This document shows, piece by piece, positions 7,943-16,375 of a stretch of DNA of 26,190 nt. How positions within the stretch are numbered: the stretch's first letter is position 1; each line of letters starts with the position of its first letter. Source of the DNA: an uncultured Clostridia bacterium (GTDB lineage Bacteria > Bacillota > Clostridia > Christensenellales > Borkfalkiaceae); contig CALDOZ010000008.1 of the NCBI GenBank assembly GCA_937912025.1, positions 1 through 26,190 of the forward strand, written 5' to 3'. Position numbers and translations under genes: made by a program. The notes under the pieces were generated by a model. That model was not told where the DNA came from. It was given only the letters and a program-made list of their open reading frames with translations, and made no database searches.

Positions 7943-8548
7943 ATGGATCAAGTAAAAACGGGTGAATTTATAGCCCAAATGCGAAAAGAAAAAAATCTAA
8001 CTCAAAACGAGTTAGCCGAAAAACTAAATATCAGCAATAAAACGGTGTCTAAATGGGAAACGGGTAAAGGAATGCCCGAAGTATCTTTAATGCTACCGCT
8101 TTGCGAAGTTTTAGGCATTACGGTAAACGAGTTACTTTCAGGCGAAAACATAACGAGCGAAAATTACAACGCAAAAGCGGAAGAAAACTTTATTTCGATT
8201 ATTAAAGAAAGAGAATATAATAAAAAGAAAATTACCATTGCACTTATCGTTATGGCAATTGCCCTTGCCTGTGCTGTTGCGTTAGCCACCGTTGTTGAAT
8301 ATACTGAACTTCCTACCTACGCAACTGTAATACTAATAACCGTTGCAATGATACTTATGTTTGGAACTTGTTTTGTGGTAAGCGCCGTTGATAATACAGC
8401 AGGCAGTTTTGAATGTAGAGAATGTAAAACAAAATTCGTTCCATCGTATAAAGCGTACGTTTTTGGCTTGCATACTCCAACTACAAGATTACTTAAATGT
8501 CCAAACTGCGGTAAAACTACTTGGGCTAAAAAACGCTTAACTAAATAA
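7943..8548 (+). CDS. XRE-family regulator with membrane helices and zinc ribbon
   Basis: A 201-residue protein with three parts. An N-terminal Cro/C1-type helix-turn-helix spans about residues 6-62 (LTQNELAEKLNISNKTVSKW is the reading helix region). Two membrane segments follow (ITIALIVMAIALACAVALATVV and YATVILITVAMILMFGTCFVV). The C-terminus is a zinc ribbon (CRECKTKF ... CPNCGKTTW). Membrane-tethered XRE regulators of this layout are common in Clostridia. I chose the ATG at 7943, which has AAAGGAG at 7931-7937, rather than the TTG at 7919. A TATAAT at 7893-7898 may be its -10 box, but I see no good -35. Target genes are unknown. Confidence 0.85.
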   Translation: MDQVKTGEFIAQMRKEKNLTQNELAEKLNISNKTVSKWETGKGMPEVSLMLPLCEVLGITVNELLSGENITSENYNAKAEENFISIIKEREYNKKKITIALIVMAIALACAVALATVVEYTELPTYATVILITVAMILMFGTCFVVSAVDNTAGSFECRECKTKFVPSYKAYVFGLHTPTTRLLKCPNCGKTTWAKKRLTK

Positions 8549-8567
8549 CTACAATAATTTTATAATA

Positions 8568-8598
8568 AAAAAATCGCGGAAAAACTCCGCGATTTTTT
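8568..8598. terminator. Bidirectional terminator between convergent genes
   Basis: Arms AAAAAATCGCGGA (8568-8580) and TCCGCGATTTTTT (8586-8598) enclose a 5-base loop. T-runs occur on both strands, so it can stop the XRE regulator gene from the left and proC from the right. Confidence 0.92.
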
Positions 8599-8599
8599 A

Positions 8600-9361
8600 T
8601 CATATTTTACCGGTTGCTTTATCGTAGGCTTTTAAAACGCCTTTACTTATAATTTCGTTTAAATTGCCTTCTTTCATTGCAAGTAAGCCTTGCTCTGTTG
8701 CTCCGCCTTTAGTTGCAACTTTGGTGTAAAGGTTTTCAAAGTCGTTATAACTTGCAGAGTTTAAAAAAGTTACTTTTGTAATTTCAAGCGCTTCTTCTTT
8801 AGTAAAGCCTAAGTTTTCAATCGCCGTTTGATATTGTTTTAAAAGATACCCTGCAAAACCAAGTCCACAAGACGCGCCTACCGTAAACGCTTCAAGTTTA
8901 TCTTCGCTTAAAAACATAAGTTTTCCTGCGCCTTTTAAAACTTCAATAAAATCGCCAAACTGTTCTACGTTATCGCTAACGCCGATTATATCGCTACAAG
9001 TAGCGGACGATAACGACGGCATTATTCGTAAAATAGGCGTTTTACCAAAGACTTTTTGAAGTTTTTCTATTTTACACATAGCCATTACGCTAACTATTTT
9101 TTTACCTTCAAAACTACTTGGTAAGTCTTTAATTAACGTTTCAAACACCTTAGGTTTTACCGCTAATATTATAACGCTAGAAAGTTCAAACAACTCTTTA
9201 ACGCTTTTTACGGCAGTAATACCAAGCGAATTTGCATAGTTTAAAGTTTGCTCGCTTTTAGCGGTAACTACAACGTCGCTACTAGTTATTTTATTAGACG
9301 CTTTTAGTCCGTTATATAACGCTTTTGCTAAATTGCCAAAGCCTAAAAATCCTATCTTCAT
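8600..9361 (-). CDS. proC: Pyrroline-5-carboxylate reductase
   Basis: Reduces pyrroline-5-carboxylate to proline with NAD(P)H, the last step of proline synthesis. The 253 residues start with the Rossmann motif GFLGFGNLAKAL (glycines at about residues 4-9). ILAVKP (the typical strand of this family) and the C-terminal signature region KVATKGGATEQGL are present. The length is slightly below the usual 260-280. Its ATG overlaps the proB stop in ATGA, so the two are translationally coupled. Confidence 0.94.
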   Translation of the reverse strand: MKIGFLGFGNLAKALYNGLKASNKITSSDVVVTAKSEQTLNYANSLGITAVKSVKELFELSSVIILAVKPKVFETLIKDLPSSFEGKKIVSVMAMCKIEKLQKVFGKTPILRIMPSLSSATCSDIIGVSDNVEQFGDFIEVLKGAGKLMFLSEDKLEAFTVGASCGLGFAGYLLKQYQTAIENLGFTKEEALEITKVTFLNSASYNDFENLYTKVATKGGATEQGLLAMKEGNLNEIISKGVLKAYDKATGKI

Positions 9362-10140
9362 TTTTCTTCGGGAACAAAATACGTTCCTTTTGCCTCCCCG
9401 TTAACGATATCGTATAAAATAGCAGGGTCTTGACCGTTTGCAATAAACATTGGAATTTTTGCTTCGCCACAAAGTTTAGCAGACATAATTTTGGCTTGCA
9501 TACCACCCGTTCCGCGCAATGTTCCAGCGCCTTTTGCAACGTTCTCCACTTCGCTTAAATTGGTAACTTTTTCTATGAGTTTTGCGTCTAAATTACTTCT
9601 TGGGTCTTTATCAAACAACCCGTCAACGTCAGTAAGGTTAATTAAAAGGTCGGCGCTAACGATAACGGCAACGTACGCTGATAAAATATCGTTACCGCCA
9701 AACTTAATACCTTCGCAAGACACGCTATCGTTTTCGTTAACAACGGGAATTACGCCGTTATCAAGCAAAACGTTAAAAGTGTTTTTGGCTTGGTCGTAAC
9801 GGTCTTTATTATCAAACGCGTCTTTAGTTAAAAGTATTTGCGCAACGGTATGACCGTAAAGTGATAAATTACGGCTATAAATATTCATAAGTTCGCTTTG
9901 ACCAACGGCAGCGGCGGCTTGTTTTAAAGAAACGTCGTTCTCGCCACCTAAAAACTTAACTTTAGACTTGCCTGCGCTAACAGCGCCGGAAGAAACTAAA
10001 ATTACTTTAATACCGCGGTTATGAAGGTCGGCAATAACCTTACAAAGATTTTCTATTTTTGATATATTGAGCATGCCCGTATCGTAAGTGAGAGTGGAAG
10101 TTCCTACTTTTACGATAACTTTATCACCTTTTTTTATCAT
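9358..10140 (-). CDS. proB: Glutamate 5-kinase
   Basis: Phosphorylates glutamate with ATP, the first step of proline synthesis and the step feedback-inhibited by proline. The kinase domain is complete: VIVKVGTST near the N-terminus, VSSGAVSAGK, NENDSVS, and GTGGMQAKI near the C-terminus. The 260 residues end there, without the C-terminal PUA domain of the E. coli enzyme (about 367 residues); this short form is known in other bacteria. I start at the ATG at 10140. The in-frame ATG at 10149 is directly abutted by AAAGG, which is well spaced only for the inner ATG. proC follows with a 4-base overlap. Confidence 0.94.
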   Translation of the reverse strand: MIKKGDKVIVKVGTSTLTYDTGMLNISKIENLCKVIADLHNRGIKVILVSSGAVSAGKSKVKFLGGENDVSLKQAAAAVGQSELMNIYSRNLSLYGHTVAQILLTKDAFDNKDRYDQAKNTFNVLLDNGVIPVVNENDSVSCEGIKFGGNDILSAYVAVIVSADLLINLTDVDGLFDKDPRSNLDAKLIEKVTNLSEVENVAKGAGTLRGTGGMQAKIMSAKLCGEAKIPMFIANGQDPAILYDIVNGEAKGTYFVPEEK

Positions 10141-10155
10141 AATGCCCATCCTTTA

Positions 10156-10184
10156 TTGATTTTGTTATCAATTTGATATATAAT
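10156..10184 (+). promoter_or_regulatory. Predicted proA promoter
   Basis: TTGATT (10156-10161) and TATAAT (10179-10184) are 17 bases apart and point toward proA. The -35 and -10 boxes lie inside the proBC leader, so the divergent transcripts overlap and may interfere with each other. Confidence 0.55.
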
Positions 10185-10205
10185 AAATTTAATAGTAATT
10201 CAAGA

Positions 10206-10234
10206 TATATAATAGTTTAACCTATTAATGTCAA
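10206..10234 (-). promoter_or_regulatory. Predicted proBC promoter
   Basis: On the minus strand, TTGACA (10234-10229) and TATATA (10211-10206) are 17 bases apart. The leader to proB would be about 60 bases. I see no T-box or riboswitch in it. Confidence 0.65.
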
Positions 10235-10266
10235 TTTTGCAATTATTTTTAGTGAGATAATTTATT

Positions 10267-11508
10267 ATGATTTATAATGACCTTATTTTAATGGCGGAAA
10301 ATGCTAGAAAAGCCGTTCCGTATTTATCAAACGAGAGTTTAAGACGACAAATTTTAGGCGAAATTTCAAATAACCTAATCTTACACTCAAACGATATTCT
10401 TTCGGCAAATTTAATAGACGTAGAAAACGCTAAACAATCTAACCTTTCAAGCGCAATGCTTGATAGGCTTACTTTGACGCTTGATACAATTAAAAGCATT
10501 TCAAATTCAATTATTGAAGTTAGCAAACTGCCGTCGCCAATTAAAACGGAGCAAACTTTCGTGCATCAAAACGGAATGCTTATACAAAAAATGCGCGTAC
10601 CAATGGGCGTTATCGCTATGATTTACGAAGCGCGCCCTAACGTTACGGTGGACGCGTCAGTCCTTTCAATTATGAGTGGAAACGCCGTTATTTTACGCGG
10701 TGGTAAAGAAGCAATTAACACCAACTTAGTGTTAACTAAAATAATACGCCAATCTCTTAAAAATCTTAACGTAGACGAAAACGCCGTTAATCTTATTACT
10801 GATACTTCTCACGAGTCCGCCGAAATATTAATGACTTTAAAAGGTTATATAGACCTTCTTATTCCGCGCGGTAGCAAACGCTTAATTGATACCGTTACGC
10901 AAAAGTCTAAAGTTCCCGTTATTGAAACGGGCGCTGGAAACTGCCACGTTTACGTTGAAAAAAGTGCCAATTTACTTATTGCTACTAACGTTGTTGTTAA
11001 CGGTAAAACTTCGCGCCCGTCAGTTTGTAACGCTACTGAAAAACTTTTGGTTGACGAAGAAATTGCGCCTTCGTTTTTACCTATGATTGCTAACGCTTTA
11101 TCTAAGTATAACGTTGAAATTAGAGGTTGCGAAAAGACAAAAGCCATTTTAAACGACATTGTATTAGCAACAGACGAAGATTGGTTTACTGAATATAACG
11201 ACTACGTTATTGCTATAAAAGTAGTTAAAAATCACGTTGAAGCAGTTGAACGTATTAACAGATTTGGTACTAAGCATAGCGAAGCGATTATTACCGAAGA
11301 CGAAAAAATTGGCGAGTACTTTACGCAACACGTTGACGCATCGTCAGTTTACATCAACGCGTCTACACGTTTTACTGACGGTGGCGAGTTTGGGCTTGGC
11401 GCGGAAATAGGCATATCTACACAAAAACTACACGTTCGCGGTCCTTTTGCGTTAGACGCTCTTACCACAACCAAATACGTTATTCGCGGTAACGGACAAA
11501 CGAGGTAA
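10267..11508 (+). CDS. proA: Glutamate-5-semialdehyde dehydrogenase (gamma-glutamyl phosphate reductase)
   Basis: Reduces gamma-glutamyl phosphate to glutamate semialdehyde with NADPH, the second step of proline synthesis. At 413 residues it has the usual length. Motifs include MIYEARPNVTVDA, ILRGGKEA, the catalytic cysteine Cys254 in PSVCNATE, and the C-terminal GLGAEIGISTQKLHVRGP. The ribosome site is weak (AGTGAG, about 10 bases upstream). It is divergent from proBC and is followed after 2 bases by a zinc-ribbon membrane protein. Confidence 0.96.
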   Translation: MIYNDLILMAENARKAVPYLSNESLRRQILGEISNNLILHSNDILSANLIDVENAKQSNLSSAMLDRLTLTLDTIKSISNSIIEVSKLPSPIKTEQTFVHQNGMLIQKMRVPMGVIAMIYEARPNVTVDASVLSIMSGNAVILRGGKEAINTNLVLTKIIRQSLKNLNVDENAVNLITDTSHESAEILMTLKGYIDLLIPRGSKRLIDTVTQKSKVPVIETGAGNCHVYVEKSANLLIATNVVVNGKTSRPSVCNATEKLLVDEEIAPSFLPMIANALSKYNVEIRGCEKTKAILNDIVLATDEDWFTEYNDYVIAIKVVKNHVEAVERINRFGTKHSEAIITEDEKIGEYFTQHVDASSVYINASTRFTDGGEFGLGAEIGISTQKLHVRGPFALDALTTTKYVIRGNGQTR

Positions 11509-11510
11509 CT

Positions 11511-12548
11511 ATGGCTATTACTACTATAAAATGTATATATTGTGGCGAGCAGTTTGAGGGCGACACCGTAAACGCCGAGAGCACTTGTCCTAAATGCAAT
11601 AAAAGTTTTTCTACTGTAAGAGCGTCTAAGTATTATAAAAGCATGGAAAACGTTGTTAAGGAAGAAAAAAAGATTGCATACGGCGAAATGTACGCCACGG
11701 CTGACAATTTAATAACGGAAGGCGAATTTTACCTTAAAAACGGTGAGTTTGACGAGGCTAAAACAAGATTTTTAAAGGCGCTTGAAATTACTACTATCGA
11801 ACGAAGAATTTATCTTGGCTTAGTTAAAGTTTACACTAAAAACTTTACCGATTACGAAGACAATTTACACTTTGAATATTTAAACAAAGCAATAACTTAT
11901 TCCACTAAACAACAAAAAGATGAAATACGTCAAATATATAAAGCGTATCACAGTAAGCGCAACTTAACGAGCGAAGAAATGGCGCTTTATAACGAAGAAG
12001 AACTTATCGAGCGCAAAACCAACGTTGAAAATCTTTTAAAAGACGGTATTCCACGCCATTATAAAGCAATAAAGCAGTTTAAAGTAATCAAAATACTTTT
12101 ACCTATTTTTGCCGTAATTGCCGTTATAACCGCCGTTTTAAGTTTTGTTATTAATGACCAAACGGCTGAAATGATTTTAACGCTTATTGCAACGGCGCTA
12201 ATTATAACGCTATTCGTGTTTATTATAAATTTGTCGGGAACGAGCGCAAAAATTAAACTTTACGATTGCGCGTTAGATTTATTTGACGAGCATTTAAAAT
12301 TTAATTTTGACGTTTTAACCCAAATAAAACTATTTACGTTGCTTGAAAAATTTACCGTTGACTACCTTAACGGCTCAACCCCTATCACTCTTGAAAATTC
12401 TCTTGGAGAAATTTCTATGCTCTTAAATAAAAGCGATAGTCAAACGGCAATCAACTTCACTCAAAAGTATAAGATAATGAAAAAACTTATTAAAGAGATT
12501 GAAGAAGACGAAATCCCAACCCCTGAAATAATAAAGGACGACGAATAA
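11511..12548 (+). CDS. Zinc-ribbon membrane protein of unknown function
   Basis: A 345-residue protein. A zinc ribbon at the N-terminus (CIYCGEQF ... CPKCNKSF, CxxC pairs at about residues 9-12 and 27-30) leads to a helical, TPR-like segment (about 55-165). Two membrane helices follow (ILLPIFAVIAVITAVLSFVI and MILTLIATALIITLFVFII), then a soluble helical end. Only 2 bases separate it from proA, and a GAGGT site lies within the end of proA, so it is translated from the proA transcript. The layout resembles Clostridia proteins that monitor or scaffold membrane processes, but I assign no function. Confidence 0.75.
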   Translation: MAITTIKCIYCGEQFEGDTVNAESTCPKCNKSFSTVRASKYYKSMENVVKEEKKIAYGEMYATADNLITEGEFYLKNGEFDEAKTRFLKALEITTIERRIYLGLVKVYTKNFTDYEDNLHFEYLNKAITYSTKQQKDEIRQIYKAYHSKRNLTSEEMALYNEEELIERKTNVENLLKDGIPRHYKAIKQFKVIKILLPIFAVIAVITAVLSFVINDQTAEMILTLIATALIITLFVFIINLSGTSAKIKLYDCALDLFDEHLKFNFDVLTQIKLFTLLEKFTVDYLNGSTPITLENSLGEISMLLNKSDSQTAINFTQKYKIMKKLIKEIEEDEIPTPEIIKDDE

Positions 12549-12571
12549 TTTAAAATCTTTCTAAAATTTAT

Positions 12572-12608
12572 AACCCCTTGCGATAATAACTCGCAAGGGG
12601 TTGTTTTT
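12572..12608 (+). terminator. Terminator between convergent genes
   Basis: Perfect 12-base arms AACCCCTTGCGA (12572-12583) and TCGCAAGGGGTT (12591-12602) with a 7-base loop, followed by GTTTTTA. It ends the proA operon. On the minus strand it lies just past the rsmI stop and may serve that gene too, though the T-run there is poor. Confidence 0.9.
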
Positions 12609-13410
12609 ATTCTTCAATCGTATATTTATAAAGTGAGTTTTTTGAAACGCCACGCTCGGTAGCAACTAATTTAATTGCTTCTTTTTTGCTCATTCCACGG
12701 CGCAAATATAGTTCTATATGTTCTTTTTCGCTTAAATTTTCAAATGCGTTATGAGTTTTTAAACTGCCTTCAACAACTATGACAAACTCACCGCGCGCAT
12801 CTTCAATTTGCGCGTCTTTTAATGTAAAATGGTAAACTTTTTCATGTAATTTTGTAATTTCTTTAACGACCGCCGTCTTTCTATCGCCAAGCGTTTCATA
12901 CAAGTCTTTTAAATCTTTATTAACGTCGTGCGGGGCGGAATAAAATATAAGCGTTGACGGGACGTTGGCGTACGCTTTAATTAACTCTTGCCTATCTTTT
13001 TTCTTTTCTGGTAAAAAGCCTATAAAGGTAAAGTTAGACGCGTCAAGACCAGATAAAATTAACGCCGATATACACGCCGTTGCGCCTGGTATAACGGTAA
13101 AATCTATTCCGTTTTCAACCAACGTTTTAGTTAAAATATTGCCGGGGTCTGAAACGACGGGCGAGCCTGCATCTGATATTAAAGCGACGTTTTTACCCTC
13201 TTTAAGTAGTTTAATAATATTTTCAGTTTCTTTAACTTCGTTAAACTTATGGTACGATATAAGTTGTTTTTTTATACCGTAATAATCAAGCAATTTTAAA
13301 GAATGCCTAGTATCTTCACACGCAATAACGTCAACGTTTTTAAGCGTTTCTACTGCGCGAAAAGAAATATCACTCATATTACCTATTGGTGTTGCAACTA
13401 AATAAAGCAT
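12607..13410 (-). CDS. rsmI: 16S rRNA (cytidine-1402-2'-O)-methyltransferase
   Basis: Methylates the ribose of C1402 in the decoding site of 16S rRNA using S-adenosylmethionine. The 267 residues carry the family signatures: LVATPIGNMSDIS at the N-terminus, ACEDTRHS, ISDAGSPVVSDPG and VIPGATACISALI. The C-terminus has a helix-turn-helix-like tail (GMSKKEAIKLVATERGVSK). It starts 2 bases after the trmN6-like gene, with GGAGTG as the ribosome site in its end. This order (yabB then yabC) is that of Bacillus subtilis. Confidence 0.96.
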   Translation of the reverse strand: MLYLVATPIGNMSDISFRAVETLKNVDVIACEDTRHSLKLLDYYGIKKQLISYHKFNEVKETENIIKLLKEGKNVALISDAGSPVVSDPGNILTKTLVENGIDFTVIPGATACISALILSGLDASNFTFIGFLPEKKKDRQELIKAYANVPSTLIFYSAPHDVNKDLKDLYETLGDRKTAVVKEITKLHEKVYHFTLKDAQIEDARGEFVIVVEGSLKTHNAFENLSEKEHIELYLRRGMSKKEAIKLVATERGVSKNSLYKYTIEE

Positions 13411-13412
13411 AA

Positions 13413-14084
13413 TTACACTCCGTTAATAACGTTTGCGGGAATTTTAAGTTGGGGTTTTACGCCCTTAACGGCGTTTACTAAAAACAAGTACGGCGGTTTA
13501 TCTATTGCCGTTGTTACAAACTGAATAGTTTTTGGCTCTAAACCGTTTTTGCGCATTTCAGTAATAAGGTCGGTAAACCTTTCAATTCGTTGGCACATAC
13601 AAAGCCTTCCGCCAAATTTAAGTTTTTTGCTTGCTACTTTTACTATTTCTTCTTGAGTTACCGTTACTTCGTGGCGACACATTGCTATTTTAGGTTGAAG
13701 ATTTTTTTCTCCGCTATCTTTCTTTTTGTACGGCGGATTACATAAAATTAGCGAATACTTGCCGTTATACTCACTACCTAAGTCCTGAATAGGCTTATTT
13801 ATGACGGTAAAAATTTCTTCAAGCCCGTTTATTTCTATCGTTTTTTGACTAAGATTTGCAAGTTCTTGTTGAATTTCAATAAGGTCAACGCTTTTGCAGT
13901 TTTTGTTTAAAGCGTAATAATGTATACCAACTATACCACTACCGCTACAAAAATCGGCAACAACGTCGTTTTTGCGAGCGTCGGCAAACTTAGAAAGTAT
14001 AACAGCATCACTCGTAAAACGGTAAAGAGTATCGTCTTGAATTATTTTTAAATTATCTATACCTAGTTCTTCAACAACTTGCAT
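13413..14084 (-). CDS. trmN6: tRNA1(Val) A37 N6-methyltransferase-like protein
   Basis: A 223-residue SAM-dependent methyltransferase. Motif I is DFCSGSGIVGI (residues 44-54), and the adenine-N6 motif NPPY lies at 116-119 (LILCNPPYKK). This matches the YfiC/YabB (TrmN6) group, which methylates A37 of a tRNA. The exact target is inferred from the family. An AAAGG site precedes the start. It is tightly coupled to rsmI, 2 bases downstream. Confidence 0.87.
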   Translation of the reverse strand: MQVVEELGIDNLKIIQDDTLYRFTSDAVILSKFADARKNDVVADFCSGSGIVGIHYYALNKNCKSVDLIEIQQELANLSQKTIEINGLEEIFTVINKPIQDLGSEYNGKYSLILCNPPYKKKDSGEKNLQPKIAMCRHEVTVTQEEIVKVASKKLKFGGRLCMCQRIERFTDLITEMRKNGLEPKTIQFVTTAIDKPPYLFLVNAVKGVKPQLKIPANVINGV

Positions 14085-14123
14085 AAACTAACCTTTAACC
14101 TTAAAATTTTATAAACTAAAATA

Positions 14124-14143
14124 GGTCTTGCTTTTGCAAGACC
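14124..14143 (-). terminator. Hairpin after the ferredoxin gene
   Basis: GGTCTTGC-TTTT-GCAAGACC is a perfect 8-base stem just past the ferredoxin stop. On the minus strand it is followed by TATTTTAG, a weak T-run. It may be a leaky terminator, letting some transcription reach trmN6 and rsmI. Confidence 0.6.
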
Positions 14144-14158
14144 CACTTCATACGCTGA

Positions 14159-14329
14159 TTATTCTTCAACGGGAGCGCCAACAGGACAAGTGTCTGCGCA
14201 AGCACCGCAAGAAATGCAAACATCTTTATTGATAACGTATGTAACTTCACCTTCGGTGATTGCTGCAACAGGACAGCTTTCAGCGCAAGCGCCACAAGAA
14301 ATACATGAATCGTTAATTACGTATGCCAT
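14159..14329 (-). CDS. 2[4Fe-4S] ferredoxin (56 aa)
   Basis: A 56-residue clostridial-type ferredoxin, an electron carrier in the cytoplasm. Two cluster motifs are complete: Cys9, 12, 15 and 19 (CISCGACAESCP) and Cys38, 41, 44 and 48 (CISCGACADTCP). The two halves are internally repeated, as usual. The start has an excellent GGAGGT site (14338-14343). It sits between PSP1 and trmN6 inside an otherwise conserved cluster, with its own leader, so it is probably expressed separately and strongly. Confidence 0.95.
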   Translation of the reverse strand: MAYVINDSCISCGACAESCPVAAITEGEVTYVINKDVCISCGACADTCPVGAPVEE

Positions 14330-14343
14330 TATATTTTACCTCC

Positions 14344-14460
14344 GTTTAATGGTATTATTTAATTTAAACTTGACGGCTACCCTAGTCTAAGCGCCCTTTC
14401 AAGCCTTGCTACTATATTTTAACACACAATTTTGATTTTGTATAGCGTTTTTTAACAATT
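14344..14460 (-). promoter_or_regulatory. Ferredoxin leader with possible structure
   Basis: About 120 bases precede the ferredoxin site. The minus strand contains TTAAAATATAGT near 14410-14421, a possible -10 region. Downstream, CTTGA (14395-14399) and TCAAG (14367-14371) with GGC/GCC inside can pair into a small hairpin. It matches no riboswitch class I know. Confidence 0.3.
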
Positions 14461-14527
14461 ATTCAATTTATGTTAATCTATAAATTTTTATACAATATAA
14501 ATTTAACGTTTAGTTTTTACTGTACCT

Positions 14528-15394
14528 TTAATTTAAATCGGTAGTTTCAACTATATCGTCGTCATCTTCTTTTCCGCCAGGTTTTTTCTTAAACTTAATT
14601 TCGTCTAAATTGTAATCTTTATATATAAGCGTTCCGTCACGCTGAGAAGATTTTGTTTTAACCGTCATTTTAAGCATATTATTAGAAATAACTATTGCGT
14701 TACCGTCCGGCGTCTGAACTTCGCTACCTACCTTTGGCATTTTCTTAAACGCTTCGGCATAAGGCTCGTTTTCGTATTCAAGACAGCACATAAGTCTTCC
14801 ACAAAGACCACTAATTTTAGCAGGGTTTAATGATAAACCTTGATTTTTAGCCATTTTAATAGTTACTGCTTTAAAATCAGATAAAAATGAATTACAGCAA
14901 CAAACTCTACCACACGGCGCGATACCGCCTAAAAGTTTAGTTTCGTCGCGCGAACCTATCTGTCTAAGATCTATTCTATGCTTTAATACCGACGCAAGCG
15001 ACTTTACAAGGTCACGGAAATCTATGCGGTTTGGCGCGGTAAAATAAATAATAATTTTAGAACCGTCAAAAGGGACTTCAGCGTCTACTATCTTCATTTC
15101 AAGGTTAAGTTTTTGCACTTCTTTTACAGCGCTTTCTATTATCCACGGTATTTTCTTTTCGTTTTCGCTAACCTTGTCGCTATCGTGCTTGTTTGCCTTT
15201 CTCGTGATAGGTTTTAACGGTTGAACTACTTCACTATCGCTAACTTCTTTATTCTCCGTTACTATAACTCCATACTCAACCCCTCTTGCAGTTTCAACGA
15301 TAACTCCGTCGCCTTTTTTATACTGCTCTCCCTTAGGGTCGAAATAATATACTTTGCCCGAATGAGCAAATTTAACTCCTACAATTTTTGCCAT
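14528..15394 (-). CDS. ricT: PSP1-domain protein, RicT/YaaT-like
   Basis: A 288-residue protein matching YaaT (RicT) of Bacillus, part of the RicAFT complex that binds [4Fe-4S] clusters and helps RNase Y process RNA. The PSP1 domain is clear, with conserved cysteines in CGRVCCC (Cys161, 165-167) and CGRLMCC (Cys198, 203-204). The N-terminus begins MAKIVGVKFAHSGKVYYF. The C-terminal tail is rich in Lys and Asp (KKKPGGKEDDDDIVE). Its first 16 bases overlap the holB end, so the two are coupled. RicA and RicF partners are not in the window. Confidence 0.92.
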   Translation of the reverse strand: MAKIVGVKFAHSGKVYYFDPKGEQYKKGDGVIVETARGVEYGVIVTENKEVSDSEVVQPLKPITRKANKHDSDKVSENEKKIPWIIESAVKEVQKLNLEMKIVDAEVPFDGSKIIIYFTAPNRIDFRDLVKSLASVLKHRIDLRQIGSRDETKLLGGIAPCGRVCCCNSFLSDFKAVTIKMAKNQGLSLNPAKISGLCGRLMCCLEYENEPYAEAFKKMPKVGSEVQTPDGNAIVISNNMLKMTVKTKSSQRDGTLIYKDYNLDEIKFKKKPGGKEDDDDIVETTDLN

Positions 15395-16350
15395 TTAAAT
15401 TTTCCCTCCAATATGCCGAACAAAATACCGTCAATAACCGCGTTTATATTAGCGTTAAACTGCATAGTCTTTTCTATTTGGGTAAGTTTTTCAGACATAT
15501 ATATAAGCGCGCCGTAATTCATTGCCGACGCAACTTCATTGGTTTTGTTAACGTTTTGATTGTCTACGCAAAGAGTTTTTCCGCTTTTTACAAGCAATAC
15601 GTCGCGAAGTATACGTTGTAATGCGCTAATAACGTCTTTAACGTTGTCTTTATTAATTTTATCGGTGAATTTGTACGCGTCTTTACTCGATTTCATTCCA
15701 AGTAAAATAGAGTAGCAAAGTTCTTCAGCTTCACCGTTATAGCCTTCTTCATATCTTTTAATCGCTTGCGATAATTTGCCTAAAGATAACGCCACCGCGC
15801 TACTTACACGGCTTTTATCGTTATATTCTTTAAGCATAAACTCAGTTAGTTGTTCTTCGCTAAACGGCGGTATATCTAACCTTTTTACGCGTGATAACAC
15901 TGTTGGAAGTAATGAAAATACGCTCGTTGCGCCAAGTATAATATGAGTATTTTGAGGCGGTTCTTCAAGTGTTTTTAAAAGTTTGTTTTGCGCTTGAGCA
16001 TTCATTTCGTTAGCATTTACAAGAACGAACACTTTCTTATCGTTTTCAAGCGGTTTAACGTACGTTTTAGTAACAAGATCGTCAATATCGGCAACTTTAA
16101 TTTTACCGTCGGTTGGGTAAAATTTAGCGTCAACGTACGACTTTTTGTCTACTAATCGACACGTTCTACAATCGTCGCAATACGGAGTGCTTTTGCAAAG
16201 CATCGTTTTTACGAATATTTTAAGATAGTTTTCAATCATATCTCCGTCGGCACACACGATTAAATAGGCGTGCGACAACGTTGCGTTTTCATTGTCTTTT
16301 TGAAAAACGTTATATGCATTTGTCTTAGAAATAAGCGAAAAAACATCCAT
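15379..16350 (-). CDS. holB: DNA polymerase III delta' subunit
   Basis: Clamp-loader subunit that helps place the sliding clamp on DNA. The 323 residues have the AAA+ fold of delta': SHAYLIV early, a zinc-binding group (Cys52, 58, 61, 64 in CKSTPYCDDCRTC), the LLKTLEEPP motif, and LSRVKRLDIPPFSEEQL. It lacks a good Walker A lysine motif, as expected for delta'. It begins 25 bases after tmk, and PSP1 overlaps its end, matching the Bacillus tmk-holB-yaaT order. Confidence 0.94.
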   Translation of the reverse strand: MDVFSLISKTNAYNVFQKDNENATLSHAYLIVCADGDMIENYLKIFVKTMLCKSTPYCDDCRTCRLVDKKSYVDAKFYPTDGKIKVADIDDLVTKTYVKPLENDKKVFVLVNANEMNAQAQNKLLKTLEEPPQNTHIILGATSVFSLLPTVLSRVKRLDIPPFSEEQLTEFMLKEYNDKSRVSSAVALSLGKLSQAIKRYEEGYNGEAEELCYSILLGMKSSKDAYKFTDKINKDNVKDVISALQRILRDVLLVKSGKTLCVDNQNVNKTNEVASAMNYGALIYMSEKLTQIEKTMQFNANINAVIDGILFGILEGKFKWQKL

Positions 16351-16375
16351 TTTGCTAAACTTTTCCTATGAATTT

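Noticed and set aside
9312..9539. Minus-strand ORF overlapping proC and proB
   Set aside because: It spans the ATGA overlap of two well-supported enzymes in a different frame and has no ribosome site or motif.
10141..10149. Upstream ATG of proB
   Set aside because: AAAGG directly abuts this ATG, which leaves no room for initiation; the spacing suits the ATG at 10140.
14190..14390. Plus-strand 66-residue ORF
   Set aside because: It is antisense to the ferredoxin gene, whose eight cysteines and GGAGGT site identify the true strand.
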